From Oerskovia enterophila (lineage in GTDB: Bacteria > Actinomycetota > Actinomycetes > Actinomycetales > Cellulomonadaceae), in contig NZ_MAQA01000018.1 of the NCBI RefSeq assembly GCF_001692445.1, positions 1-64,000 on the forward strand: a stretch of 64,000 bases of DNA. Direction: 5' to 3'. The notes under the pieces were generated by a model. The model searched no databases. It was not told where the DNA came from and saw only the letters and a list, made by a program, of their open reading frames with translations. This document shows positions 54,422-64,000 of the stretch, piece by piece. Made by a program: the position numbers and the translations under genes. How positions within the stretch are numbered: position 1 is the stretch's first letter; every line of letters begins with the position of its first letter.

Positions 54422-54559
54422 TCAGGCAGAGAGCTCGGCGCGGCCCTTGCGACGACGGGCAGCCAGGATGGCGCGGCCGGCGCGGGTGCGCATACGCAGC
54501 CGGAAACCGTGGGTCTTCGCACGGCGCCGGTTGTTCGGCTGGAAAGTCCGCTTGCTCAC
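54422..54559 (-). CDS. rpmH: 50S ribosomal protein L34
   Basis: A 45-residue L34: [20 protein letters not shown], then the basic region [23 protein letters not shown] start at 54559 with TTGGAG upstream. It begins the rpmH-rnpA-yidD-yidC-jag run pointing away from dnaA, the standard arrangement next to bacterial origins. Confidence 0.97.
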   Translation of the reverse strand: MSKRTFQPNNRRRAKTHGFRLRMRTRAGRAILAARRRKGRAELSA

Positions 54560-55049
54560 GAGGTACTCCAAGAACGTCGGGGAGGTACACCGTCTATGTC
54601 CTCGACGATGCAGTGCTACAGCTGGAAGAGATGCAGTTCTGCATCCCAGCCGTCCGTGTACCCGCCACGATGTGTCCGTGGATTCGCCCCCGTGAGGGCG
54701 CGCGAAAGTACCTGGAACGGCTGTATGACGTTACGCCGCGGGACCCCCTCGGGTCAAACCCGGGCTGGAACGCGTCGAGCCTGTCATGATATGTCGTGCG
54801 GTAGCCGATACGTCTAGGCTGGCTGCGCGACTGCGGTTCCTCCAGCGCGCACCGTTCCGACCGCCGCCCGGCGCGACGCAGGTTCGGACGATTCGCTGGT
54901 CGCACGTCGTCAGCACCCCACCGACACCGGAAGAGCGCTCTGCTAGCAGCCCACAGGTTGTGGAAAACTATGTGGATAACCGGTCTGCGTGGCACACTCC
55001 AGAGCGGTCCTGCTCCTCATGCTCCACCCGACGACGAAGGAATCACCTG
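54560..55049. promoter_or_regulatory. rpmH-dnaA intergenic region with DnaA boxes
   Basis: 490 bases between the divergent rpmH and dnaA starts. TGTGGATAA (54971-54979) is a perfect TTATCCACA box on the other strand, and TGTGGAAAA (54959-54967) is a near match 12 bases away. Their position about 75 bases before dnaA fits DnaA autoregulation. No small gene is apparent. Promoters for both genes must lie here but I cannot place them with confidence. Confidence 0.7.
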
Positions 55050-56474
55050 GTGCCCCACCCTGACGAGAACATCACTGATGTCTGGGCACAGACGATTGCC
55101 GTCCTCGAGGCCAGCCCCGACATGACGCCGCGGCAGATCGCTTTCATCAAGCTCGCGAAGCCTCTGGCGATCCTCGACGACACCGTCTTCATCGCCGTCC
55201 CTCACGAGCAGACCCGCACCTACCTCGAGACGCGCGTGCGCGACGAGCTCGTCTCTGCGATGTCCGGCGCCCTCGGGCGTGACGTCCGGTTCGGCATCAC
55301 GGTCGATCCTGAGCTCAGCTCCGAGCCGCCGTCCCCCGCCGCGCTCACGGCGAGCTCGCCCGAACCGATGCCTCTGCGCACCGAGGTCGAGCACGAGCGC
55401 CCCCTGCCCGCTCCCTCCCCGCAGCGTCCTCCCGCCGAGCCGACCAGGCTGAACCCGAAGTACATCTTCGAGACGTTCGTCATCGGCTCCTCGAACAGGT
55501 TCGCGCACGCTGCCGCGGTCGCGGTCGCCGAGGCACCCGCCAAGGCCTACAACCCCCTCTTCATCTACGGGCAGTCCGGCCTCGGCAAGACGCACCTCCT
55601 GCACGCGATCGGCCACTACGCGCACAACCTGTACCCAAACGTCCGCGTGCGCTACGTGAACTCCGAGGAGTTCACCAACGACTTCATCAACTCGATCAGC
55701 GAGGGCAAGGCCGGGACGTTCCAGCGGCGCTACCGCGACGTCGACGTGCTCCTGATCGACGACATCCAGTTCCTGCAGGGCAAGGAACAGACGATGGAGG
55801 AGTTCTTCCACACCTTCAACGCGCTGCACAACGCCAACAAGCAGCTCGTCATCACCTCGGACCTCCCACCCAAGCAGCTCAACGGCTTCGAGGACCGTCT
55901 GCGCAGCAGGTTCGAGTGGGGCCTCATCACGGACGTCCAGCCCCCGGACCTCGAGACCCGCATCGCCATCCTGCGCAAGAAGGCTGCGAGCGAGCGGCTC
56001 GCGGCGCCGGCCGACGTCCTGTCCTACATCGGTTCCAAGATCTCCACGAACATCCGTGAGCTCGAGGGGGCACTCATCCGTGTGACGGCCTTCGCGAACC
56101 TCAACCGCCAGCAGGTGGACCTCGCCCTCGCCGAGATCGTCCTCAAGGACCTCATCACCGACGACGACGCGTCCGAGATCACCCCGGCAAGCGTGATCGC
56201 GCAGACCGCTGCGTACTTCGGCCTGACGATCGAGGACCTCTGCGGAAGCTCACGCTCCAGGGTCCTCGTCACGGCTCGTCAGATCGCCATGTACCTGTGC
56301 CGTGAGCTCACCGACCTGTCGCTCCCGAAGATCGGCCAGCAGTTCGGCGGCCGCGACCACACCACGGTCATGCACGCGAACCGGAAGATCACCGAGCAGA
56401 TGGCCGAGCGCCGGTCGACGTACAACCAGGTGACCGAGCTGACGAGCAGGATCAAGCAGCAGCACCGAGGCTGA
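55050..56474 (+). CDS. dnaA: Chromosomal replication initiator DnaA
   Basis: A 474-residue DnaA. Domain I covers about 1-85, a short Pro/Ser/Glu-rich domain II about 86-132, the AAA+ domain begins at [20 protein letters not shown], with Walker [14 protein letters not shown] (174-186) and Walker [13 protein letters not shown], and domain IV ends with [15 protein letters not shown] for DNA binding. GTG 55050 is preferred because AAGGAA stands before it and domain I starts there; the open frame extends to 54786 but the extra residues look unlike DnaA. Domain II is much shorter than in Streptomyces. Confidence 0.96.
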   Translation: MPHPDENITDVWAQTIAVLEASPDMTPRQIAFIKLAKPLAILDDTVFIAVPHEQTRTYLETRVRDELVSAMSGALGRDVRFGITVDPELSSEPPSPAALTASSPEPMPLRTEVEHERPLPAPSPQRPPAEPTRLNPKYIFETFVIGSSNRFAHAAAVAVAEAPAKAYNPLFIYGQSGLGKTHLLHAIGHYAHNLYPNVRVRYVNSEEFTNDFINSISEGKAGTFQRRYRDVDVLLIDDIQFLQGKEQTMEEFFHTFNALHNANKQLVITSDLPPKQLNGFEDRLRSRFEWGLITDVQPPDLETRIAILRKKAASERLAAPADVLSYIGSKISTNIRELEGALIRVTAFANLNRQQVDLALAEIVLKDLITDDDASEITPASVIAQTAAYFGLTIEDLCGSSRSRVLVTARQIAMYLCRELTDLSLPKIGQQFGGRDHTTVMHANRKITEQMAERRSTYNQVTELTSRIKQQHRG

Positions 56475-57830
56475 CGCCGCCAGACGACAACACCGACGGA
56501 CGACACCGTCCACCGCCCTCAGTCGGCAGGCAGGGGAGGGCGTGGTCCCCGATCACGCGGCAACGCACTCTCGGTACCCCTGCCGGCGCAGCGCGACCCC
56601 TGCCACGGGCCGGAGCGCACCTGCCCGCTCACAGTCCACAGGTAACTGGAGCGCAGGCCTTTAGCACCCGTCACCATCCGTCAACGGCGTGCCGAGCCCG
56701 ACGGCGGAGGCCCTCGATCACGACCGATCACCATCGAGCGTCCTCCCGATGCCCGCCGCCCCGCGCCCCGCGCCCGTCAGTTGGCACCTCTCGGCGACCA
56801 GCAAGGTCCGGCAGATCACCGCACCCCCGGCACGACGGAGGTCGACCACGACAAGCACTCGCGATGCGGCGCACGGACCCTCGACTCCCGGTCGACGCGC
56901 CCGGCCGCCGCTACCGGCGCTCCGTCGCATCGAGCAACTGTTCGCCCGTTATGCGGCTTATGAGGTTTCTTGGTCGGTCCTCGGCGACGACCCGCCTTCC
57001 ATGTGCGCAGGGACGCGCGGGCACTCACCACGACCGCTGTCTCCGTCCCCGACGGCCTCGACCGACGCACACTGCCCGCGAGCTCTTGTGTACAAGCCGC
57101 ACGGAGGGGGCCGCCATCCCCAGAGTTGTCCACAGGGGCTGGGGGTATGTCCACCAGCGACTCATCCCTGTCCCCAGAAGTGGACCACTGCGTCCCCAAT
57201 CCCCTGTGTACAAGCCACTCTGTCCTGTGTACGGCTCGTCCTGCCGCGCCCTCAACTCACAAGCTTGTGCACGTGCCTGTGGATAACTGTGGACGAAGGG
57301 GCACATCGTGTGGACAGAGGAGACCTCACCGGTGGACGGCGAGCTGTGGACAACTGGTCGTCAACAGTGCCTCCGATTTACCCACAGGCCCGTCCCCGGT
57401 TCATCCACATGGAAAAAGGGCACTTGACCTGGGAAGAGACCGCTTTTCCACACTTTGCACAGCACCGATGACTACGACGAATGATCTCTAACCAGGAAAA
57501 ATCCACACGCCTTCATCTGGTCCCGAGAGCTCAACGCTGCCCCATCTCGCACGTGTGACCGCCGTCACAGAGAAGCCGAGAAGCGCGCACTGCACAAGCG
57601 CTCGAGATCGCTCGCTCACGAGCGTGCCAGAGGTACCGCACCCGGCGCAGACTCGCGTAGGGTTCATGCGGGCACGACCCGAGCGAGGTCTCGTCCTCCC
57701 CGACGACGAGGAGGCCGGCAGAGCGCCGTGACGTGCGTGCAGAGTTCTGCACAGACACTCTCCGGACCTGTGCACCGCGCGGTGGAGTGCCTGACATGTG
57801 AAGATCGATCCATGGACGAGAGGGTGTGGG
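56475..57830. other. oriC: Origin of replication oriC (dnaA-dnaN gap)
   Basis: 1356 bases with no convincing gene. DnaA boxes cluster at 57087-57510. Exact matches are 57126-57134 (TTGTCCACA), 57278-57286 (TGTGGATAA) and 57345-57353 (TGTGGACAA). Near matches are 57087-57095, 57205-57213, 57288-57296, 57309-57317, 57378-57386, 57401-57409 and 57444-57452. The stretch 57400-57510 is the most AT-rich and is the likely unwinding region. 56475-57085 and 57511-57830 show few boxes; the latter includes the dnaN promoter. Confidence 0.9.
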
Positions 57831-58961
57831 ATGAAGTTCCGGGTTGAGCGTGATGTCCTGGCCGACGCTGTGACGTGGACGGCCCGTACGTTGCCGACCC
57901 GACCTCCTGCTCCCGTCCTCGCGGGCGTGCGCATCGAGGCCGACGCCGTCGGGACGATCGGTCTGTCGAGCTTCGACTACGAGGTCTCCGCACGTTCGGA
58001 GATCCCCGCGGAGGTCACCGAGCCGGGCACGGTCCTGGTCTCCGGCCGACTCCTGGCGGAGATCTCCCGAGCCCTGCCCGCCAAGCCCGTCGACTTCGCG
58101 GTCGAGGGCAACAAGGTCATCGTGACCTGTGGAGCGAGCCGCTTCACGCTCCTCACCATGCCCGTCGAGGACTACCCGGCCCTGCCCGCGATGCCGGAGC
58201 TCTCGGGCACCGTGTCGGGCGACGAGCTGACGCACGCCGTCGCCCAGGTGACGGTCGCCGCGAGCCGTGACGACACGCTCCCGCTCCTGACGGGCGTGCG
58301 CATGGAGATCGAGGGCGAGCGCATCACGCTGCTCGCGACCGACCGCTACCGCCTCGCGCTGCGTGAGCTCACGTGGACCCCCGGCACCCCCGACTTCAGC
58401 GCCGTCGCGCTGGTCCGTGCCCGCACGCTCAACGACGTCGCCAAGTCGCTCGGGAGCTCGGGCCTGGTCAACGTGGGTCTCACGGCCGGTACGGGCGTCG
58501 ACCTCATCGGCTTCGAGGCCGGCGGTCGCCACACGACCTCCCAGCTCGTGGACGGCGACTACCCCGCGGTCCGTCGCCTGTTCCCCGACGAGACACCGAT
58601 CCACGCGGTCATGGCGACCGCTCCGCTGATCGACGCGGCCAAGCGCGTGTCCCTCGTGGCCGAGCGCAACACGCCGATCCGGCTGTCCTTCACGGACGGC
58701 CAGGTCGTCCTGGACGCCGGCCAGGGGGACGACGCGCAGGCGTCCGAGGCCCTGGAGGCGGTGCTCGTGGGCGAGGAGATCTCGGTCGCGTTCAACCCGC
58801 AGTTCCTGCTGGACGGGCTCGGGGCCCTGGGGACGGACTTCGTCCGCCTCAGCTTCACGCACCCGAACAAGCCGGTGGAGTTCACCGGTCAGGAGTCGCT
58901 GGACGGCGAGGACTCCTCGCACTACCGCTACCTGCTGGTCCCCATCCGCTTCGCGAGCTAG
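57831..58961 (+). CDS. dnaN: DNA polymerase III sliding clamp, beta subunit
   Basis: A 376-residue clamp with the three repeated DnaN domains; KFRVERDVLADAVTWTARTL opens domain 1 and YRYLLVPIRFAS is the conserved C-terminus near the partner-binding pocket. ATG 57831 is chosen because the family starts at MKFRV and GAGAGGG lies upstream. It tethers polymerase III to DNA. It lies directly downstream of the origin. Confidence 0.97.
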   Translation: MKFRVERDVLADAVTWTARTLPTRPPAPVLAGVRIEADAVGTIGLSSFDYEVSARSEIPAEVTEPGTVLVSGRLLAEISRALPAKPVDFAVEGNKVIVTCGASRFTLLTMPVEDYPALPAMPELSGTVSGDELTHAVAQVTVAASRDDTLPLLTGVRMEIEGERITLLATDRYRLALRELTWTPGTPDFSAVALVRARTLNDVAKSLGSSGLVNVGLTAGTGVDLIGFEAGGRHTTSQLVDGDYPAVRRLFPDETPIHAVMATAPLIDAAKRVSLVAERNTPIRLSFTDGQVVLDAGQGDDAQASEALEAVLVGEEISVAFNPQFLLDGLGALGTDFVRLSFTHPNKPVEFTGQESLDGEDSSHYRYLLVPIRFAS

Positions 58962-59010
58962 CAGGGGCCGGCCCGCGCAGTACACGAGCTCAACGGCACG
59001 GAGGCACGCG

Positions 59011-59913
59011 ATGGTCACGCACATCGGTCTGGTCGGACTCGGCAAGATGGGCGCGAACATGCGTTCGCGCCTGCGTGCCGGCGGCATCGAGGTCACGGGC
59101 TTCGACCGCAACCCGGACGTCTCGGACGTCGCGACGCTGGCAGAGCTGGTCGAGGCACTTCCGGCCGGGCAGCGGGTCGTGTGGGTCATGGTTCCCTCGG
59201 GGCCCATCACCCGCGGGGTGGTCACCGAGCTGGGCGAGCTGCTGACGAGCGGCGACGTGGTCGTCGAGGGCGGGAACTCCCACTTCTCGGACGACGCCGA
59301 GCACGCCGCACAGCTCGCGCCCCGTGGCATCGGCTACCTGGACGTCGGCGTCTCGGGCGGTGTCTGGGGCCTCGAGAACGGGTACGGGCTCATGGTGGGC
59401 GGCGACGCCGTTCTCGTCGAGGACGTGATGCCGGTCTTCGACGCGCTGCGCCCGGACGGGCCGCGCGACGAGGGGTTCGTCCATGCCGGGGCCGTCGGCG
59501 CGGGGCACTACGCCAAGATGGTCCACAACGGCATCGAGTACGGACTCATGCAGGCCTACGCCGAGGGCTACGAGCTCCTCGAGGCCAAGGACATCGTGAC
59601 GGACGTCCCGGGCACCCTCAAGGCCTGGACGCGCGGCACGGTCGTCAGGTCCTGGCTGCTCGACCTCCTGGTCAAGGCGCTCGAGGAGGACCCCGAGCTG
59701 GGCGCGATCAGCGACTGGGTCGAGGACTCGGGCGAGGGCCGCTGGACCGTGGACGAGGCGATCGACAGCGCGGTTCCGCTGCCGGTCATCTCGGCAGCGC
59801 TCTTCGCGCGCTTCGCGTCGCGGCAGGGCGCGTCGCCCGCGATGAAGGCGGTCGCGGCGCTGCGCCAGCAGTTCGGCGGGCACGCGGTCAAGCCCGCGGG
59901 CCCGGCCTCCTGA
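59011..59913 (+). CDS. gnd: 6-phosphogluconate dehydrogenase (decarboxylating), short GntZ type
   Basis: A 300-residue dehydrogenase converting 6-phosphogluconate to ribulose-5-phosphate. The NAD(P) motif is IGLVGLGKMGANMRSRLRAG near the start; VGAGHYAKMVHNGIEYGLMQ (about residues 165-184) contains the catalytic Lys and substrate residues. At 300 residues it is the short, GntZ-like form, often NAD-dependent. A gnd gene between dnaN and recF is a known actinobacterial arrangement. GGAGG precedes the ATG. Confidence 0.95.
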   Translation: MVTHIGLVGLGKMGANMRSRLRAGGIEVTGFDRNPDVSDVATLAELVEALPAGQRVVWVMVPSGPITRGVVTELGELLTSGDVVVEGGNSHFSDDAEHAAQLAPRGIGYLDVGVSGGVWGLENGYGLMVGGDAVLVEDVMPVFDALRPDGPRDEGFVHAGAVGAGHYAKMVHNGIEYGLMQAYAEGYELLEAKDIVTDVPGTLKAWTRGTVVRSWLLDLLVKALEEDPELGAISDWVEDSGEGRWTVDEAIDSAVPLPVISAALFARFASRQGASPAMKAVAALRQQFGGHAVKPAGPAS

Positions 59914-60010
59914 CGGGTCCGGTCTCTCCTGCCCGACGCTGCCTCGCACCTCGCGCGCACAACCTCTGGTCGAGGCGTCACACTGGTGGGAGCACCTTCC
60001 TGACCGTCGT

Positions 60011-60074
60011 GTCCACAGCCGCTCCCTGCCCTGTGGACGAAGATCGCCTCGTCGACCTCGTCGACCTCGTCGAC
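60011..60074. repeat. Inverted repeat and 9-bp tandem repeat before recF
   Basis: GTCCACAG (60011-60018) and CTGTGGAC (60031-60038) form an inverted repeat with a 12-base loop; each arm is close to a DnaA box. CTCGTCGAC is then repeated three times in tandem (60048-60074), ending 18 bases before recF. The 179-base gnd-recF gap holds nothing else. Confidence 0.6.
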
Positions 60075-60092
60075 CGCAAGCCGTAGGACCAG

Positions 60093-61307
60093 ATGTACAT
60101 CTCCCACCTCTCCCTCGCGGACTTCCGTTCGTACACCTCCGTCGACGTCGAGCTCGAGCCCGGCGTGAACGCCTTCGTCGGGCCCAACGGCCAGGGAAAG
60201 ACGAACCTCGTCGAGGCGATCGGATACGTCGCGACGCTCGGCAGCCACCGCGTCCCGTCGGACGCGGCCCTGGTCCGTGCCGGCGCGTCGCGGGCCGTGA
60301 TCCGTACGAGGATCGTCCGCGGGGACCGGGCGAGCACGGTCGAGATCGAGATCACCCCGGGCAAGGCGAACCGGGCGAGGATCAACCGAGCACCGGCGAG
60401 CCGGCCCCGGGACGTGCTCGGCATCGCTCGCACGGTGCTGTTCGCCCCCGAGGACCTGGCCCTCGTCAAGGGCGACCCGGACGGTCGACGCAAGTTCCTC
60501 GACCAGCTCGCGGTGCTCCTGGTCCCACGGTTCGCGGGCGTCCTGAGCGACTACGACCGAGTCCTGCGGCAGCGCAGCGCGCTCCTCAAGTCGGCAGGGG
60601 GTGCCATGCGTGCCTCGCGGTCGCAGTCGCCGGACCTGCGCACGCTCGACGTCTGGGACGCCAAGCTCGCGGCGACCGGTGCAGAGATCATCGCCTTGCG
60701 CCTCCAGCTCGTCGAGGCGCTGCAGCCGTACGTGGCGGCAGCCTACGAGCAGGTGAGCTCCGGTCAAGGAGAGGCGCACGTCGCGTACCGCTCCTCTCTC
60801 GCGGCCGCGCTCGAGGAGGCGAGCGACGTCGTCGGGCAGGAAGGGCAGGCCCTGAGCGTCGCCGAGCTCGAGGCCCAGCTCCTGACCGCCATGACCTCCT
60901 TGCGCAGCAAGGAGATCGACCGCGGGGTGTGCCTCGTCGGGCCGCACCGCGACGACCTGGTCCTGACGCTCGGCGGCCTGCCGGCCAAGGGGTACGCGAG
61001 CCACGGCGAGTCGTGGTCGTTCGCGCTCGCCCTGCGCCTCGCCTCGTACCGGCTGCTCACGGACGGGGCGCCCCAGGCGTCGGGCTCGCTCCTGTGGTCG
61101 CCGGACTGGGGGCCCGACGGCGAGCCCGTCCTGCTGCTCGACGACGTGTTCGCCGAGCTCGACGTGCGCCGCCGCGACCGGCTCGCGGACCTGGTCGCCG
61201 GGGCCAACCAGGTCATCATCACGGCTGCGGTGCCCGACGACGTCCCGGCCCAGCTCCAGGGGCTGCGGCTCGACGTCCTCGACGGGCAGGTGACCCGTCG
61301 TGCGTGA
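60093..61307 (+). CDS. recF: DNA repair and recombination protein RecF
   Basis: A 404-residue SMC-like ATPase that helps load RecA at single-stranded gaps. Walker A is [16 protein letters not shown] (about residues 29-44); the N-terminus [14 protein letters not shown] is typical, and [20 protein letters not shown] near 350 is Walker B with the signature region. Its end overlaps the DUF721 start by eight bases. Confidence 0.96.
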   Translation: MYISHLSLADFRSYTSVDVELEPGVNAFVGPNGQGKTNLVEAIGYVATLGSHRVPSDAALVRAGASRAVIRTRIVRGDRASTVEIEITPGKANRARINRAPASRPRDVLGIARTVLFAPEDLALVKGDPDGRRKFLDQLAVLLVPRFAGVLSDYDRVLRQRSALLKSAGGAMRASRSQSPDLRTLDVWDAKLAATGAEIIALRLQLVEALQPYVAAAYEQVSSGQGEAHVAYRSSLAAALEEASDVVGQEGQALSVAELEAQLLTAMTSLRSKEIDRGVCLVGPHRDDLVLTLGGLPAKGYASHGESWSFALALRLASYRLLTDGAPQASGSLLWSPDWGPDGEPVLLLDDVFAELDVRRRDRLADLVAGANQVIITAAVPDDVPAQLQGLRLDVLDGQVTRRA

Positions 61308-61893
61308 CCGGGGCCAGGACCCGGACGAGGACGCCGCCGGCCACGAGGACGACGAGCCCGCACGTCCCGCAGGCCTGCCCGTGGGCGAGGTCGTCGACCT
61401 GACCCCTCCGGCCCAGGTAGCGCGCGAGGCGCTCAACCGGGCCCGGGCCGCTGCCCGGGCCAAGGGCATCCGTCCCGGGCAGCCCTCCCGGCGGATCCTG
61501 GCCGACCCTCCCCCGTCGTCGGGGGCCCGACCCGGTGGGCGCGACCCCCAGACGTTCGGTGCGGTCGTCCAGCGGCTGCTCCACGAGCGGGGGTGGGTGC
61601 AGGACGTGTCGGTCGGCGGGGTGATCGGGCGCTGGCGCGAGGTGGTCGGCGACCAGGTGGCCGACCACTGCGTGCCCGAGACCTTCGAGGACAAGGTCCT
61701 CGTGGTCCGCGCGGACTCGACCGCATGGGCGACCCAGGTCAAGCTGCTGACCCCCCGTCTGCTCGAGCGGCTGGCGCAGGAGGTCGGTGAGGGAGTGGTC
61801 GAGACCGTGACCGTCCTGGGGCCGGCGGGGCCCAGCTTCCGGCGCGGTCCCAAGACCGTCCGTGGCCGTGGCCCGCGCGACACCTACGGCTGA
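61300..61893 (+). CDS. DUF721 family protein
   Basis: A 197-residue DciA-like (DUF721) protein. The domain lies at about residues 85-170 ([20 protein letters not shown], then [20 protein letters not shown]). The N-terminal half is charged and probably disordered. In bacteria without DnaC/DnaI, DciA-type proteins help DnaB helicase loading, and this one lies between recF and gyrB as in mycobacteria. GTG start overlaps the recF end. Confidence 0.88.
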   Translation: MRDRGQDPDEDAAGHEDDEPARPAGLPVGEVVDLTPPAQVAREALNRARAAARAKGIRPGQPSRRILADPPPSSGARPGGRDPQTFGAVVQRLLHERGWVQDVSVGGVIGRWREVVGDQVADHCVPETFEDKVLVVRADSTAWATQVKLLTPRLLERLAQEVGEGVVETVTVLGPAGPSFRRGPKTVRGRGPRDTYG

Positions 61894-62176
61894 TCGCGAG
61901 GGCGATTCGTCACGATATGACGGTCGCGCGCCGTGCGCGGGCAAGGCTGTCGGCGAACAGATCCACCGACCTGTGGAGAACCTTGTGGAGAACTCGCTCC
62001 GAAGGGCTCATAATCCGCTGTTTTGGCTGCCTCCCAGGTAGAATGGTGAGGTCATTCCGGGTCACTCCGCGCGCGCCGACTGGCACGCGCGCGAGCCGGA
62101 ACCGATGAGCCGTGCAGCGATCCTCCCCAGCGGGTGAACCTGTCGCGTGCAAGATGACGAGGAGCGCTTCCGCCCG
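61894..62176 (+). promoter_or_regulatory. gyrB upstream region with DnaA-like repeats and promoter
   Basis: TGTGGAGAA occurs twice 12 bases apart (61972-61980 and 61984-61992), each one base off a DnaA box. TAGAAT at 62039-62044 is a good -10 hexamer; a clear -35 is not seen. The leader from there to gyrB is about 130 bases with no gene. Confidence 0.5.
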
Positions 62177-64000
62177 TGGCAGAGCACACAGACAACGTCC
62201 CTTCGAGCCTGCCCCCGGAGAGCGGTGGAGGTCCCGGCCTGGACCAGGACCCTTCGGGCGGCACGTACGACGCGAGCAACATCACCGTCCTCGAAGGGCT
62301 CGAGGCCGTCCGCAAGCGACCCGGTATGTACATCGGCTCGACCGGTGAGCGAGGGCTCCACCACCTGGTGTACGAGGTTGTGGACAACTCTGTGGACGAA
62401 GCCCTCGCGGGCTACGCCGACACGATCGACGTGACACTTCTGGCCGACGGAGGTGTACGCGTCACCGACAACGGCCGCGGTATCCCCGTCGCCATCCACC
62501 CGACCGAGGGCAAGCCCACGGTCGAGGTCGTCATGACGATCCTGCACGCCGGCGGGAAGTTCGGCGGGGGCGGCTACGCGGTCTCCGGTGGACTGCACGG
62601 CGTGGGCATCTCGGTCGTCAACGCGTTGTCGCGCAAGGTCCAGACGGTGATCAAGCGTGACGGCCACGTCTGGAGCCAGAACTTCAAGGACGGCGGCAAG
62701 ACCGACGGGCCCCTCGTCGAGGGCGAGGCCACCACGGAGACCGGCACGACGCAGACGTTCTGGCCGGACCCGGAGATCTTCGAGACGACCGAGTTCGACT
62801 TCGAGACTCTCCGCTCGCGCTTCCAGCAGTACGCGTTCCTCAACAAGGGGCTGCGCATCACGCTCACGGACGAGCGCCGTCAGTTCCTGGACACCGACGA
62901 CGAGGTCACGGGCCAGGTCTCGGACCCCGCCGAGGACCTCGTCGCGGCCCCCGAGGGGGAGGACGAGTTCAAGCCCCGCGTGGTGTCGTACAAGTACGAC
63001 GAGGGGCTGGTGGACTACGTCAAGCACCTCAACGCGGCCAAGAAGGTCGAGCTGATCCACGACGAGATCATCGACTTCGAGTCCGAGGACAAGGAGCGGC
63101 GCATCTCGGTCGAGATCGCGCTCCAGTGGACCAGCGCCTACTCCGAGTCCGTGCACACGTTCGCCAACACGATCTCGACGACCGAGGGCGGCACGCACGA
63201 GGAGGGCTTCCGTGCGGCCATGACCTCGCTCGTCAACGAGTACGCGCGGGCCAAGGCCATCATCAAGGAGAAGGACGACAACCTCACGGGCGACGACATC
63301 CGCGAGGGCCTCACGGCCGTCCTGTCGATCAAGCTCGGCGAACCCCAGTTCGAGGGCCAGACGAAGACCAAGCTCGGCAACACCGAGGCCAAGTCGTTCG
63401 TGCAGCGCGTCGTCCGCTCGCAGCTCACGGACTGGTTCGACTCGCACCCGACCGAGGCGCGCGACATCATCCGCAAGGCCATCCAGGCCTCGCAGGCGCG
63501 GCTCGCCGCCCGCAAGGCGCGCGAGGCGACGCGACGCAAGGGGCTCCTCGAGTCCGGCGGCATGCCGGGCAAGCTCAAGGACTGCCAGTCCAACCGGCCC
63601 GAGGAGTGCGAGGTCTTCATCGTCGAGGGTGACTCGGCAGGCGGCTCGGCCGTCCGTGGACGCAACCCGCACAACCAGGCGATCCTCCCGCTGCGAGGCA
63701 AGATCCTCAACGTCGAGCGCGCACGCCTCGACCGTGCGCTGGGCAACAACGAGGTCCAGGCGCTCATCACGGCGTTCGGCACGGGCATCGGCGAGGACTT
63801 CGACATCGCCAAGCTGAGGTACCACAAGATCGTCCTCATGGCGGACGCCGACGTCGACGGCCAGCACATCTGCACGCTGCTGCTGACGCTGCTCTTCCGG
63901 TACATGCGCCCGCTGATCGAGCACGGCCACGTGTACCTCGCGCAGCCGCCGCTCTACCGCCTCAAGTGGTCCAACGCGCCGCACGACTACGTCTACTCCG
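62177..64000 (+). CDS. gyrB: DNA gyrase subunit B, 3'-truncated by window end
   Basis: The first 608 codons of GyrB. The GHKL ATPase shows [39 protein letters not shown] and [10 protein letters not shown]; the transducer follows, and the Toprim domain has EGDSAGGSA and [11 protein letters not shown], the metal residues. GTG 62177 (MAEHTDN) is preferred, behind AAGGAG; in-frame GTG 62147 is an alternative. Gyrase introduces negative supercoils; the missing part is the C-terminal tail. Confidence 0.97.

Noticed and set aside
54786-55049. Longer dnaA start at ATG 54786
   Set aside because: The extra 88 residues do not resemble DnaA, span the DnaA boxes, and the GTG at 55050 has a good ribosome binding site.
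56689-57471. Open frame of about 260 codons inside the dnaA-dnaN gap
   Set aside because: No recognisable domain, odd composition, and it runs through the DnaA boxes of oriC.
60009-60087. Small GTG open frame (25 codons) just before recF as a leader peptide
   Set aside because: No ribosome binding site, and its repetitive residues come from the 9-bp tandem repeat.
1-64000. tRNA, rRNA or insertion sequences
   Set aside because: I saw no cloverleaf-type genes, rRNA stretches or transposase frames; this was by eye, and a covariance-model scan would settle it.

Overview
The window is high-GC actinobacterial DNA that runs into a chromosomal origin of replication. Family-level similarity and gene order point to Micrococcales of the Cellulomonas / Cellulosimicrobium / Oerskovia type. 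The signs are a secreted GH5 mannanase-type enzyme with a cellulose-binding CBM2 module, TTGTCCACA/TTATCCACA DnaA boxes, parS sites with the GTTTCACGTGAAAC core, and the block cca-NUDIX-DUF6049-murJ-pseudokinase-trxB-trx, parB-parA-rsmG-jag-yidC-yidD-rnpA-rpmH, then dnaA-dnaN-gnd-recF-DUF721-gyrB. The genus is inference.

Positions 1-20.7 kb are accessory metabolism and transport: the GH5-CBM2 hydrolase (cut by the left edge), an F420-type oxidoreductase, two overlapping flavin monooxygenases opposite a nitroreductase, a cupin with its MmyB-like regulator, a RibD-type reductase, a small membrane protein with a lipoprotein, a SulP anion transporter divergent from an alkyl sulfatase, a CPBP protease, a methyltransferase, a VanZ protein, a decayed regulator, and a co-directional redox cluster (two aldo/keto reductases, a zinc alcohol dehydrogenase, a double carboxymuconolactone-decarboxylase protein, a DUF2255 protein).

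Positions 20.7-31.8 kb are housekeeping: dnaB (interrupted by an intein with both LAGLIDADG motifs), a MATE exporter, the rplI/rpsR/ssb/rpsF ribosomal and SSB operon, a class A penicillin-binding protein with a PASTA domain, and a padR-ino1 pair with a perfect 25-bp palindromic operator candidate. Between ino1 and two MFS exporters (32-35.3 kb) lie tandem 54-bp repeats, a pair of 40-bp elements and a strong hairpin terminator.

Positions 35.4-48.1 kb hold tRNA maturation (cca), the envelope genes (DUF6049, murJ, a membrane pseudokinase), the thioredoxin system, an aminotransferase and a D-Ala-D-Ala-ligase-like gene. Positions 48.1-54.6 kb hold chromosome partition (parB, parA), rsmG and membrane-protein biogenesis, pointing away from the origin. 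They carry five clear parS sites, three of which sit inside parA/parB and encode the peptide VSRET in frame.

The origin lies in the 1.36-kb dnaA-dnaN gap, with DnaA boxes dense at 57.09-57.51 kb. dnaN, gnd, recF, the DUF721 gene and gyrB (cut by the right edge) follow on the plus strand. At least eight genes have a TANNNT hexamer 6-8 bases before the start codon, which suggests leaderless transcription is common here. I saw no rRNA, tRNA, CRISPR array or insertion sequence.
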